Assembly: GCF_050624435.1 (NCBI RefSeq) | Contig: NC_134531.1 | Location: forward strand, 253,346,812-253,410,811 | From: Tenrec ecaudatus | Taxonomy: Eukaryota > Chordata > Mammalia > Afrosoricida > Tenrecidae | Direction of reading: 5' to 3' | DNA length: 64,000 bases | In this document: piece by piece, positions 36,340-48,689 of the stretch | How positions within the stretch are numbered: the stretch's first letter is position 1 | How the letters are laid out: the number at the start of each line of letters is the position of its first letter | Notes under the pieces: model-generated | Told to the model about the DNA's origin: nothing | The model's database searches: none | The model's input: only the letters and a program-made list of their open reading frames with translations | Program-made: the position numbers and the translations under genes

Positions 36340-36888
36340 CAAAATTCTTTTCATATCTAAAAGATGTTGCTTACTTTATATTTCCTTTTACAACAGAGTT
36401 GCCCATCTCATATAAATAAAAAGTCTTTTATATAAATTTCATTGAACCCAGAATTCAACCAACTATATAAACATGTCATTTTGGCAGAAGAAGGAGTGGT
36501 AAGTTGAAATGCCCCTAACATCATTCAAACATTCATTTTAAGAAAGGTCGACCTGATGTTATGGACTTGTGTACTTACAGAAGTCCAAGAACCTCCAAAT
36601 GTCAGAGAAGTCTTTGATCATAAAAGTAAACTATTTGAAATACATTTAGTTGCATCAGGACAAACTTATTTGTTGCTACCATTGTCCATTGCTAACCATA
36701 GATCTAAATTTTAACATGCTATACAAACTGTTGTATATATAGAAAATTTGTTTCTCTGAATTCTTTGATTAGCTTGATCTATATAATAAACTTTGATCCG
36801 AATATTTGATTAAATATAATGGTTCTTTTTAATCAAAGCATGATTGTAATGAAATCAAAGGACTAGTCTCCCGTCAATTTGTCATGTT
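36340..36888. other. Gene-free stretch
   Basis: AT-rich; nothing recognised. Confidence 0.4.
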
Positions 36889-36889
36889 G

Positions 36890-37385
36890 TGGTGGTTTGT
36901 AGGTTGCTGTAGTGCTGGACACTGTGACACTGGTATTTCAAATACCAGCAGGATCACCCAAAATAAACAGGTTTTGGTGGAGTTTCCATACTAAGAACAA
37001 ACTACAAAGAAGGAGTAAGCTGTCCACTTCAGAGGAATTAGATTTTGAAAACCTTATGAATAGCATGTAAATATTGTCAGATAATGAAGACCTAATGAAT
37101 AGAAGAACATTCTGAGAGGCAAGGACAGTGAGATTTCATTTCACATACAGTGGACATGTTGTCACGTAAGACCAGTACCTGGAGGACACCATTCTTAGTA
37201 AAGTAGAGGGGCAGCAAAAAAGAGGAAGGTTTTCAAAATGATGGATTGACACAGCAGCTGCAACAATGGGCTTAACCTTGAGAACAATTGTGAGGATGGC
37301 CAAGAACTGGGCATGTTCCAATCTGTTGTACAACTGGTCATTAAGAGTCTGAAATGACATTCTGCCACCTAACAGTCCCAGAAAA
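36890..37385 (+). repeat. Composite RTE-derived non-autonomous repeat (AFROLA-like)
   Basis: The head, 'gctgtagtgctggacactgt' and 'ctggtatttcaaataccagc', is followed by 'agcatgtaaatattgtcaga' and then by a full RTE tail ('atgttgtcacgtaagaccag', 'agtagaggggcagcaaaaaa'). It looks like an RTE with the coding region removed. The name is from memory of an afrotherian repeat family. Confidence 0.65.
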
Positions 37386-39130
37386 TGAGCCACTCATTTC
37401 AGAAAATATTCAAAATATGACAGAAAGAATGTCCTCTCAAAGTAGAGTCAACTAGCACAATGTGAATAGAATAAAGCCTATGGGAGTAAAGTCTTCATTT
37501 TCTGATGAGGCATGACTCAAAATGAGAAGAAACAGATGCAGGAATCTACTAATAGAACTTGGAGTGTACAAAATATGAGTCTAGGAAAATTGGGAGTTGT
37601 CAAAAATGAAATATATGCATAAAGATGATATCCTATGCATTAATGAGCTTAAACATTGGCATTGACCATTTACTGTGCTAAGAATGAAACAATAAAGATA
37701 AATGTCAGGAAATTTATCATCAAAAAGTCTATTTCAAGAACTATCTTGAAGTGCAATGCTGTCTATGTAGGATTTTATTAATCCACATTTAAGAAATCAA
37801 ATCAATACAACAATTATACAAATCTATGCACTAACAATCAAAGCTAGCGATGAAAAGGTGAAACATTCTGCCAATATTTTAATATGGAATTGATCAAGCA
37901 TGCAATCAAGATGCATTGATAATTATTGGAAATTAGAATGAAAAAGATCAAAACAAAGAGAAAGAAACCGTACTTGGAAAATATGGTCTTGGTGATATAA
38001 TCAATTGTGGAGACTATATGACAGAATTCTTCAAGGCTAATGACTTCTTCACAGGAAATACCTTTTTTACAAGACAATAGGAAACTGTACACATGGACTT
38101 CTCCAGATGGAGTACACACAGATGAAAGTGAATACCTCTGGGAGAACACACAATGGAGAAGCTCAATAACAGCAGCCGAAACTAGACCAAGAGCAGGTTG
38201 GGGAACAGACCTCCAATTGCTCATTATGTAAGTTCATGTTGAAGTTGAAGAACCTTAAAACACATGCGCAAGAGCCAAAATTGAGCCTGGAATGCCTCCA
38301 CCTCAATTTAATAAGAGGATGACATCAAAAACATTCATAAAGAAAACAAAAGGTCATTCAAATGACAGGAAAGAAAGAAAATACCAAGGTGAGTCCTAAA
38401 ACAGACTCTAAAGCTTGCTGTTAATCATAGACTAGCTAAGGCAAATAGAAGGAATGATGACATCAAAGAACTTAACAGAGAATTTCAAACCAAAACTCAA
38501 AAGACAAAGTAAAATATTTATAGTGGAATATACAAAGACCTAGAAGTAGAAAACCAAAAGAGAGAAACCTGCTCAGTATACCTTAAATTGAAAGAACTTA
38601 AGAAAAAAAAATTCAAGCCTCAAGTTGCAATATCAAAACATTCTATTGGCAAACTAATGAATGATGCAGGAAGTATCAAAAGATGAAAAGGATATGTGCC
38701 GTTGCTGTACCAAAAAGAACTAGTTGGGGGAAAAAAAGAACTAGTTGACAATCCAACCTTTTAGGAGGTGGAATATGAGCAAGAAACAATAGTATGGAAG
38801 TCAGAAGTTTAAGCTGCACTGAAAGTATTAGTCAAAAACAAGGTGACAGGAATTTATAGAATGCCAACTAAAATATTTAACCAGCTGATTATTCACTGAA
38901 AGCATGCTCCAAATGCCAGAAAATTTGGAAGACAGATACTTGGTCAACTGACTGTAAGAGAACCATATTTTTACCCATTCTAAATAAGGGTAATCCAACT
39001 AAATGCTCAAGTTAGGGAGCAATAGCATTAATATCACGTGCATGTGAAGTTTTGCTGAAGATCATACAACCACAGTTGCAGCAGTCCATGGACAGGGAGC
39101 TGACAGAGGCTAGGGCTGGATTCAGAAGAG
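37386..39130 (+). mobile_element. RTE LINE 5' part (endonuclease into RT), 3'-truncated
   Basis: Segments homologous to the copy at 49425-50900 run through the endonuclease region, and 38840-39125 read through degraded RT residues (compare GIYRMPTKIFN and QQSMDRELTEARAGFRRGL). It ends abruptly at 39130, where a minus-strand RTE tail begins. All frames are broken. Confidence 0.82.
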
Positions 39131-41320
39131 GACTTATTATTGTGAGGCACCATCAAGCTGGTTCCAACCCATAGTGACCCTGTGCACAACAGAATGGAAA
39201 CCTGCCTGGTCCTCTGCCATCCTCACAATTGTTCCTATGCCTGAGCCTATTCTTGCAGCCGCTGTGTCAATACATCTCATCTGGGCCCTTATTCCTTCCT
39301 CTACTCTGTATTTATGCTGCCCTTTTCCAGGGATGGAGCTCTCCTGGCAATGTGTCCAAAGTATGGAAGACAAACCATATTTTCTTTGCCTCTAAGGAGC
39401 ACTCTAGCCACACCTCTTCCAAAACAGAATTGTTGGTCCTTTTAGCAGTCCATGGTCCTTTAAGTATTCTTCTCAGCATCACAATTCAAATTCATTTATT
39501 CTACTCCAGTCTTCCTTATTCAATCACCAACTTTTACATGTACGTGCAGCAAGTGAAAATACAATGGCTTGGTTCAGTCACAGCTTAGTCCTCAAAATAA
39601 CATCCTTGCATTTCAGTACTCTAAAGAAGTCTGGTACAGAACATTTACCCAATGCAACTGGTGCTTTGACATCTTGACTGCTGCTTCCATGAGTATTGAT
39701 TGTGGATCCAAGTGAAACAAAACCCTAGACAACTACAACTTTCTCTACATTTATCATGTTGCTATTAGTCCATTTGTGATGATTTGGGTCTTCTCTACCT
39801 TGAGTCATAATCCAATATAATTCATCCTGAAAGGCTACAACCCTTGATCTTCATGAGCAAGTGCTACAAATCCTCACTTTCAGCAAGCAGGTTTGTGTCA
39901 TTTCTATATCACAGATTATTAATAAGCCTTTGTCCAATCCTGATGCCACATTCTTCTTTATATGGGCAAGCTTCTGTAATGATTTGCTCAGCATGCAGAT
40001 TGAATAAGTATGGTGAGAGGATACAATCCTGATGCACACTTTTCCTGATTATAAACCATGTAGTATTCCCTTGTTCTGTTTACACAACTGCCTCTTGATC
40101 CATGTACCAAATTCCATGTGAGCACAATAGAGTGCTCAGGAATTCTCATTTTTCTTAAGGTTAACCATAATTTGTTATGATCCACACAGTTGAACGCCTT
40201 GACATAGTCAATAAAACACAAGTAAACATATTTCTGTTATTCTCTGCTTTTAACCAACACTCATCTGACATGAAAAATTATATCCCTTGTTCCACATCCT
40301 CTTCTAAATCCAACCTGAATTTTTGACAGCTCCCTGTAAATGGACTGTGGTAAACATTGCTGGCTGATTTTACTTGCATGTAACTTTACTTTCATGTAAT
40401 ATCACTGATGTTGTTCTATAATTTGAGCATTCTATTAATCACTTTCTTTGGAATAGGCAAAAATATGGATCTCTTTGAATCATTTGGCCAAATAACGGTA
40501 TTCCAAATATCCTGGCACAGGTAAATGTGTGCTTCCAGTGAGTTATTGCTTTGTTGAAACATTTTGATTGGTCTTCCATTAATTCTTAGAACCTTGTTTT
40601 TGACTAATGCTTTCAATGTAGCTTAAACTTCTTCCTTTAGCACATTGGTCTTGTTCATATTCTAGCTCCTGAAGTAGTGGAGGGTCGACTTGTTCTTTTT
40701 GGTACCGTGACTGCGTATTTTCCATCTTCTTTTGATTCATTCTGCATCACTCAATATTTTGCACCTAGAATCTTTAAATATTGCAACTCAAGTCTTGTAT
40801 TTTTGCTTGAGTGTTTTCCATTTAAGATATGCTGAGTATGTTCTTCCTTATTGGGTTTCCAACTTAATATTTGCACGTTTTATTATAATATTTGACTTTG
40901 TCTTCTACATCTGCCCTTTGAATTTTTCTATTGACTTCTTCGATTTTTTAATTTCTGCAATTTACATTAGCAACTCTACATTAACAGTAAATCTGAGAGT
41001 CTCTTCTGACATCCACTTTGATCTTTTCTTTCTTTCCTGTCTTTTGAATGACTTTTTGCTTTCTTCATGAATGATGATCTTGATGTCCTCCCACAGCTCA
41101 TATGGTATTCTATAATTAGTGTCCAACGTGTCAAATTTGCTCTTGATATGTTCTTAAAATTAAGATAGGATAACCTGAAGGTCATACTTTGACTCTTCTG
41201 GGCTTATTTTTATTTTCTTCATCCCTAACCTGAATTCACAGATGAGAAATTGATGGTTTGTTGAAAATAGGTATTTATTATGAAAATAGTAACATGAAAA
41301 TAGGTATTTACTATGAACAC

Positions 41321-41825
41321 TGTGTTAGTCTGGGTACGTTAGAGAAACAAATCCACAGAACCTCATGTATAAGAGAGATTTTATATAAAGGTTAAGTGCA
41401 CATCAAGCAAACATCCCAACCCATTTGCTGTCCAAGCCCACAAGTCCAACATTAACCTGTATGTCCGACATCAATCCACAAAATCCTCCTCCATCTCACA
41501 AAACAGACATTAGGAGGAAAGCCGAATCAGTGAACATGTAAGCATCTCAGCAGTGGCAGGGGTCTCCACACAGCTCTGCTCCAGCACCCAGGGCTGCATC
41601 AGGGTAGGTCCATGTGACTTCTCCTTGGGGATGTCTTGCAGGAAGTGAGCCTTTCCAGTTGAAGCAGAGAACTGGATAAGGTGGCTGCACCCTGGCCTGA
41701 TCATCACAAAGCAAGAGACCCGAGAACTAGATAGGCGAGGCTCAGGGAGCCATTTATCTCCCCACCCTTCAATTAATCCCACATGTGTTTATTGGGCAGG
41801 TTGGCACAATAAAGTTTAACTAATT
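41321..41825 (+). mobile_element. LTR-like insertion in the RTE
   Basis: Starts 'tgtgttagtctgggtacgtt', with 'aaacatcccaacccatttgc' inside and 'gggcaggttggcacaataaa' near its end. It resembles the solo LTR at 18168-18761 at both ends. The 3' border is approximate, and I could not read a target duplication. Confidence 0.65.
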
Positions 41826-43137
41826 TAAACAAGTCTTTGGTTTTACAAAATTTTATCATGCAATCTCTGGTTTTGTGTCCATATCTTCCATCTATTGTAT
41901 CTTCCTCTTTGTTTCCACTTTATAATTATCAATGTATCTTGACTGCTTGCTTGATCAGTTTCCAACTGAAGTCATTGGTACATTCTTTAAGTTCTTCATC
42001 AGTAGCATTTGTGGTTTGTGTATAAATGTTACTGATAGTTATGTTGCTTGGATTATCTTGAAGGCAGATAGATACTGTCCTATCACAGACAGCATTTCAC
42101 TTCAAGATTGTTTTTGCAGAGAGACTAGCAGGAAGATGGTAACAGAGTAACACATACCAGAGGGACTCCACAAAATTTTGCCCAAGAGTGTTACTTAGAG
42201 GGAAATTTAGCACTGCTGGAATGCAGAGGGAGCATCATAAAGATAAGTAGGCACAGACCCACTGGGTTTTGAGGGGCTGGGGATTTTGGTTTACCTCAGT
42301 GGAGGCTGGCAGGGGCTTGACCTTGGCCTTGCCACTGTCTCTGCTGGAACAAGGATCATTTGAAGCCCGTAGGGAGGCTTGGTCTCAACACAGCCACAGT
42401 TTGCCACCGCCTGCCTCAGGGCAGGGACTGAAACCTTGCAGTTCTACAGCAGGGATCAGGGTTCAGCTACATTGCTACTTTTATTTCCATCTCTTCTCTC
42501 TGTGCCCCCCACAGTCTTGGAGGGCTTCACAGGGGTTTTTCTCAACACAGCCACCGCTGCTGCCTTGGGACAGGGACTAAACCCTTGCAGCTTCACTGGC
42601 AGGATCTGGACTCAGCTACATCGTTTCATTTGTTTCCATATCTTCACTATATCCAGGCACAGGCCCAAAAGGATTGCTTTTTTTCCCTCCTCTTTGTCTC
42701 TCTTTCTTGTTCTCTCACACTCCACTGCTGACCTCCAGACCACTCCTCTTAGCCTAGGGCATTTACTCATGAGCCACATCCAGCTAGGTGAGCTGCACCT
42801 CACATGTAGTTAGCCCAAAGCTGAGGAAAGCCCTGCTGAACTCCAGCAGGGATACTCTGCTGAACTTCTTACCAGAGAATTTCTTTCTGTGTGCCTGGGG
42901 TCCTAAGGTAGCTCGTCCAACACTTGTCGATGTTCCAAGCTGCGGCAGAAACCTCTGCCCAACCTCCGCAATATCAAAGCAGGCAACCCACCAGCCTTCT
43001 GGTCACTCCCCTGAGAGGGAAGCCACAGGAGGATAAAGTGGTAGGTTAACTCCATAGTGAAATTAGCTGTAGGCAGTTCAAAGAAGCATACCTACAACTC
43101 TCCAAGACAGAGCCAGTGCTCTTTGACTCCCTGGAAA

Positions 43138-44227
43138 ATGGCACCTAGCTCCTCTAAAACAGTTCAATGCAAACAGCCATCAGCCCCAATGACCTCAATG
43201 AAAAAAATGGGAGAATCAAAAGACAATGGTAGAAGATGTCCAGAACATAACGACATGCATAGAAGAAGCAGACATTGAACTGTCACAGAAAGAAAATTTC
43301 AGAACACTACTTGGAGTCATACAGGGTATGAGGAAAACAATACAGAAAAAGGATGAAATGATAGAGAAGAGAAAGACCATAAAACAAAGAGAAATGCAGG
43401 AGCTTAGGGAGGAGATAACAAAGACCAGTAGCAGAAACATGGACCTCGAGAATCGTCTGGAAGAAGAAGAGAACTGCATCAGTGACTTGGAGGACAGACA
43501 AGCAGACTTTATCAAAGGCAAACAAAAATCTACTAAGATCATCAGATGACCTGAAGAAAACTTAGGAGCTATGCCTGATGCTGTGAAGCAGAACAACATT
43601 AGAATTATTGGTTGACTGGAGGAAGACATAACAAAGAAGTCACCTGCAACAATAGTGAGAGAATTCTTGGAGGAAAACTTCCCCGGATTAATGAATGAAA
43701 ACCAGGCAACCTTTCAGGAGGCTGAAAGAACACCAGCTCGATTGAATCTCAAGAAGAAGTCACCAAGGCACATAATAGTTAAACTATCCACCTTTGAGGA
43801 AAAAGAGAAAATCATGAGAACCGCTAGGGAAAAATAAGCAATTACATATAAAGATTTCCAAATAAGAATATGCTCAGAACTATCAGCAGAAACTATGAAG
43901 AAGAGGCGAGAACGGAGTAACATATTCCAAAAATTGAAGGAAAACAATGCAAACCCAGGAATACTCTACCCAGTCAAATTATTGATCAAGATAGGTGGAG
44001 AAGTAAGAGTCTTTCCAGAAAAGGAAAAACTCAAAGAATGCTTTAGAAGAAACCCAGCCCTACAAAAGATCCTTGCCGACCCACTATGGGCAGAAGAACA
44101 ACACTCACCAAGCACAAATAAGGGACTGCCACATACAACAACCTCACCCAAAGGGCAACAAAGAGAAAACAGACATCAAGATAGCATTGGCTTAAGGATG
44201 GAAAGAAGTCAAAGTACGCTGAGGTAA
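43138..44227 (+). pseudogene. ORF1 of the half-L1 element, broken
   Basis: Begins at ATG 43138 with MAPSSSKTVQCKQPSAPMTS. A single-base frameshift near 43226 moves the reading to a second frame that continues with the coiled coil (about 43290-43540; KKDEMIEKRKTIKQREMQEL, ENRLEEEENCISDLEDRQAD) and, after a TGA at 43547-43549, to the RRM-like start NNIRIIG. The C-terminal domain (43655-43837 and 43895-44227) includes RTPARLNLKKKSPRHIIVKL and MKKRRERSNIFQKLKENNAN, followed by GILYPVKLLIKIGG. Another stop lies near 43612 and a TAA at 43835-43837. About 363 codons when intact, the usual size for ORF1p. The protein would bind RNA; this copy cannot make it. Confidence 0.88.
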
Positions 44228-46536
44228 ACTTTAAAAAAATGCAAAAGGGGCATTGGGAAAAAACTATTGTATACAAAACATTCCTGGGGTGAGGACCAGG
44301 TAATATGGCAGGAACGAGACTAAATACAGGGATACACATGTTAGACAACTATAAAGGAGGTGGGGAAAGGAAAAAAAATTAATAATAATAAAAGAAATGG
44401 GTAGCGGGCACAGGGCACAGACCCGCCCAAGTGGAGGGTACTGTTTATATCTCCACAGGGAAAGAGGGACCAGACTTCAACCCAGTGCTCCATGATGTGA
44501 ATGCAACATACTACTGTGGAGTTCGTCAGAGGTAGGGGAGCGGTCCAAATCCCAACTACTAAGTGGACACCTGCCCCTCACCCCAGAATAATTTATTTTA
44601 AAGAACGGCATTGAATTTGCAGCTCTGAGAGAGGACATATTTCATTGGAGCACACGGGAGCAGAGGAAGCGGGAGGGGGAGAGAGTGGAGCACATCCTGG
44701 CCCACAAGGCCGTGAGGACCATGTTCCAAATTAGATCAGCCAGTCCACAGAGAGGAAGCCCTTGGCCGGCCCCACTAAGAGACATGACGCTTCTCACTGT
44801 TCCATAGCCCTATAAGGGACAACACCAGAAACGCAGTGTGGGAATTGCACCCGATCTGATCTCACCACGCTGAGGAAAAACATTAAGGGGGCGCAACAAA
44901 ACAGCAAGAGAAAGGAGCAGCAAGGTCCCCAGGGAATCCTGATGGTGGAATTTGGGGCCAGGGCGTGGTGCCCCAACAGACTGGATTGGATAACACTCCT
45001 AAAGGCCAACAAGTGATCCTTGAACTAACTACAGGCTTTTCTTTCTTGTTGTGCTTTGTTTTGTCATTGGTTTGTTGTTGTTTTGTAGTATATTGTTACT
45101 TGGTTTTGCTCTGTCTTGTTTTTGTGCATGTTATTATCTCTGCAGGTCTGTCTAAATAAAATAGGCTGGATGAACAATCTGGAGGAGAAAACAACTGGAC
45201 CAACAGTTCCAGGGGACAATGAAAGGGGGATGTAGGGGGAAAGGTAGTAGTGTTAACAAACCCAGGGACAAGGGAAAAGCAAGTGATCCAAATCGTTGGT
45301 GAGGAGAGGGTAGGAAGCCCGGTAGAGCATGATCTATGGTAATGTAACAAAGAGGAATTGCTGAAACCCTGGTGGGGACTCAGAATGATAGTGGGACAGG
45401 AGGAAAGTCAAAGGAAATGGAGGAAAGAGCTGGGAGGCAAAGGACATTTACTGAGGTCTAGATAAATACATGTACATATGCAAATATATTTATATATGAG
45501 GATGAGGAAATAGATATATGTGCATATATTTATAGGTTTAGTATTAAGGTAGCAGAAGGACATTGGGCCTCCACTCAAGTACTCTCTCAAGGCAAGAATA
45601 CTTTCTTCTATTAAATTAGCATTTCTTGATGTTCACCTTCCGGACACAACCACTGAAGACAAAGAGGGTGAACAAGCAAATGTGGTGAAGAAAGCTGATG
45701 GTGTACAGCTATCAAAAAATATAGCATCTGGGGTCTTAAAGGCTTGAAGGTAAACAAGCGGCCATCGATCTCAAAAGCAATAAAGCCCACATGGAAGAAC
45801 ACACCAGCCTGTGAGATCACGAGTTGTCGAAGGGATCAGGTATCAGGCATCATCAGAACAAAAATTCTTACCATAGTGAATAGTGGGGGGGAGTACGGAG
45901 AGAGGACACAAAGCCCAATTGTATGCCACTGGACATCCCCTTTCAGAAGGGTCTCAGGGAGCAGATGAGCCAGTCAAGTTGCGATGTAGCAACGATGAAA
46001 ATTACAACTTTCCTCTAGTTCCTAAATGCTTCCTCTCCCCTTGTCCCCATCACCACCACTATCATGATCCCAATCCTATCTTGCAAGACTGGCTAGACCA
46101 GAGAATGTACACTGGTACAGGTAGGAACTGAAACACAGGAAATCCAGGGCGGAAGTTCCCCTCAGGACCAGTGGTGTGAGTGGCGACACTGTGAGGGCAT
46201 AGGGAAGGTGGTTTAGAAAGGGGGAACCAATTTCAAGGATCTACATGAGGTCTCTTCCCTGAGGGACAGACAACAGAAAAGTGGGTGAAGGGAGATGTTG
46301 GACAGGACAATATATGACAAAATAATAATTTGTAAATTATCAAGGGTTCATGAGGGAGGTGGAAGCAGGGAGGGAAGGGAAAAAATGAGGACCTGATGCC
46401 AGGGGCTTAAGTAGAGAGCAAATGTTTTGAGAAGTTGAGGGCAATGAATGTACAAGTGTGCTTTATACAATTGATGCATTATGGATAGTGATAAGAATTG
46501 TATGAGTACCTAATAAAATGATTTTAAATTATTTTA
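44228..46536 (+). other. Long 3' untranslated region of the half-L1 element
   Basis: Non-coding 2.3 kb with no ORF2 similarity. The same sequence appears as truncated copies at 2325-4294, 13590-15190, 48690-49415 and 63268-63517, so this 3' end is the active retrotransposition end of a repeated family. Confidence 0.8.
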
Positions 46537-47286
46537 ATTGTTTTTGCAATGTCCTTTTTGATGATGTCATTCCTCTTGATTGTGTCATTCCTGGCATAGT
46601 ACATCATATGATTCCTTGATTCAAAATGTCAATTGCCATTCACTAATATCTAGGATACCAATATTTATGGACCTTATTTAATTTTTGAGGACTTCCTATT
46701 TTCTTATACTCATATTCACACGTTCCAATTTCTGACGACTAGCAGATTTTTGCCACTGTTTCTTCTTAACCTGAGTCTTGCCTCATCAGCAAATGAAGAT
46801 CTTTGAAGGCTTCACTCCAAAAGGTTCTGCTCCATTCATGACACAATGATCAATTACTTTGAGAAAACAGATGAACTTCAGTAAAATTTCAAGTGTACTC
46901 TGACTCAAGGAACCCTTTCTTGGGCAATATATCTGACAATGTTCTCCTTCCATACATTAGACCATTGGTATCTGACAATATTTTGAAGATATGTTTGAGG
47001 TTTTCGATGGGCAGCTGATTCCTTATTCAATCATTGCCTGAAAGAACCCCTGACACCTGTCCACTTTGAGGGACCCTGGTGGGATTTGAAATATCAGTGA
47101 CATAGATTCATCACAGCAACACACAAGCCACGGCAGTACAACAAACTGATATACAAATAGTGGGATACTTGTACTATATTTCATAAAGCCAGTGGCAACA
47201 AAATATTCCTCAATATTTTCAGAGGAAAAAATGAATGAGAATCAAAATGGTATGCAAATTTCTCAAAAGCAATATAGTATACTATA

Positions 47287-47758
47287 TGTGATGTTAGCTA
47301 TTATTCAACTAGGCACTCTTTCCTAAGGGTAAGGTTGGAATTCAACCTACCAATCAGGTTGCAACTTGATGGCACCTCCTTGGGAAAGAGACTGAGCTGA
47401 GTACCATCCTCTTTGACCCTTTGCCTTCTGCTGGGCTGGATCTTGTGTCTGGTTCCTCACTCTCCTGTTGTGCTTCCTGCCAATCTTGGGAGCCATCAGC
47501 AGACTACTTACAGTAGATTCCTTCTGCCAACTTCAGTTCATTCACCTCTACATATGCCAGCCTGTTCCCCCTTCCACCTCTGTTTCATCACTCTACTTCT
47601 TGTTCATCAGCTTCCATGGGTCAGGAGAAGCCAGATTTTACCTGCACCTACCTACTTCTACAATTGTGTAAACCATTTCTCAGTATAAATATCCTTCTAC
47701 ATACAAACACATAGAAGTGTCATTGGTTTTACTTCTCTAGAGAACTCATCCTAACACA
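47287..47758 (-). mobile_element. Solo LTR-like element, family shared with 48024
   Basis: On the minus strand it begins 'tgtgttaggatgagttctct' and ends 'aactacctaaatca'-like sequence whose plus-strand complement starts 'tgtgatgttagc' at 47287. Flanks are ctata (47282-47286) and ctaga (47759-47763), a 5-bp duplication with one mismatch. Length 472 bp. Confidence 0.7.
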
Positions 47759-48023
47759 CTAGAATATAAGGGAATAAAGCATTCAAAGTTCAAAGGGAAA
47801 ATCCAATTCAGGTTTCATATTACTCACAAACTAAACAATTAATAATGTGAGGAAAAAATTAAGATAATTTAATACAAATTTCTGAACTCCAAATACATAC
47901 TGTCAAACCTGTTTTATCACAAAATTTCTTATGAAAATGAGAGAATAGACTAAAGAAGTTAGAAAAGTATGAAACAGAGTAGCTATCACAGGAAATCAGA
48001 AATGGAAAGTTTCAGTGAGTTAG

Positions 48024-48520
48024 ATTGTGTTCTTTAGAAAAGTGATAGCTGTAGAACTTGTATGTGTTTATATGAAGAAAAGGATTTATATCAAGAAATG
48101 GCTCACACAGTTTTAGAAGTATACAAGTCCAATCAGGTTTAAGTCAGGCTTCTCCTGATTCAAGTAGCTGTGAAAGCCAATGAAGAAGAAACTGGATGAC
48201 TAAGGAGGTGGGTGGAGGCACAGACGGATGAACACAAAAGTAAATGAATCTGAGGTTAGCTGATGAATCCAACTTTGATAGTCTGCTGATGGCTCCTGCG
48301 AACAGCAGAGGACACAACAGTAAATGGATAAGCCAGACACAGTATTCAACTGCTCCACAAGGCAACGGGTCAAGGAGAAATTGGAACTTCTCAGTCTCTC
48401 TCTTATACAAAAGTCACTAACCAAGAAGGTATCATCAGTCTGTGGCCTGTTTGATAGGAGGGTGCTCCACCCTTACCATTAGGCAGAAGTGTCTAGTTCA
48501 CATAATCGCTAGCCCTCACA
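48024..48520 (+). mobile_element. Solo LTR-like element
   Basis: Starts near 'tgtgttctttagaaaagtga', contains 'aagaaatggctcacacagtt' and ends 'cgctagccctcaca'. Homologous to the minus-strand element at 47287-47758, 266 bp away, in opposite orientation. Possible flanks are gttag and cttag; the left border is uncertain. Confidence 0.65.
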
Positions 48521-48689
48521 CTTAGTATGACAGCTCTATACTGGGAATAGAGCAGGGGTATTAAGGCACTAGGATAAACGTCTTCAACATAATGGGGAAA
48601 AAAGACCATTTAATATACCTGAGTTGTTGAAGAATATATTTGATTAGCATACACGTAGATTTGATGGATCAATTGAGAAGACATTTTTA

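Larger units (their letters stand above)
42119..46536 (+). mobile_element. Complete half-L1-like retrotransposon (ORF1 only)
   Basis: The 12-mer attgtttttgca is present directly before (42107-42118) and after (46537-46548), a perfect target-site duplication. The element starts 'gagagactagcaggaagatg', a plausible L1-like promoter start with an aagatgg motif. It has a 5'UTR of about 1.0 kb and a single ORF1 at 43138-44227, followed directly by about 2.3 kb of 3'UTR ending 'taataaaatgattttaaatt'. No endonuclease or RT motif occurs between ORF1 and the tail. The last 80 bp of 5'UTR and ORF1 are homologous to the L1 at 30110-33690. This is the structure described for HAL1 elements. It would depend on L1 ORF2p in trans. 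Confidence 0.85.
39131..47035 (-). mobile_element. RTE LINE, near full length, interrupted by an LTR and a half-L1
   Basis: Read from 47035 down to 39131. 5' region at 46549-47035; more 5'/endonuclease sequence at 41826-42118 and 40730-41320; RT at about 39990-40660 with MCFIDYVKAFNCVDHNKLWL (the FxDYxKAFDxVDH motif) and KNKVLRINGRPIKMFQQSNN; 3' tail at 39131-39560. Insertions: the LTR at 41321 and the element at 42119-46536, whose 12-bp target duplication lies inside this RTE. The catalytic YADD region near 39900 is degraded. The RTE itself therefore adds up to roughly 3 kb. Confidence 0.82.

Noticed and set aside
42379-42813. 144-codon plus-strand open frame
   Set aside because: It is inside the 5'UTR of the half-L1 element, starts without context and overlaps another equally open frame. 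L1 5'UTRs are GC-rich and often open by chance.
43216-43629. 137-codon Ser-rich minus-strand frame
   Set aside because: Antisense shadow of the ORF1 coiled coil.
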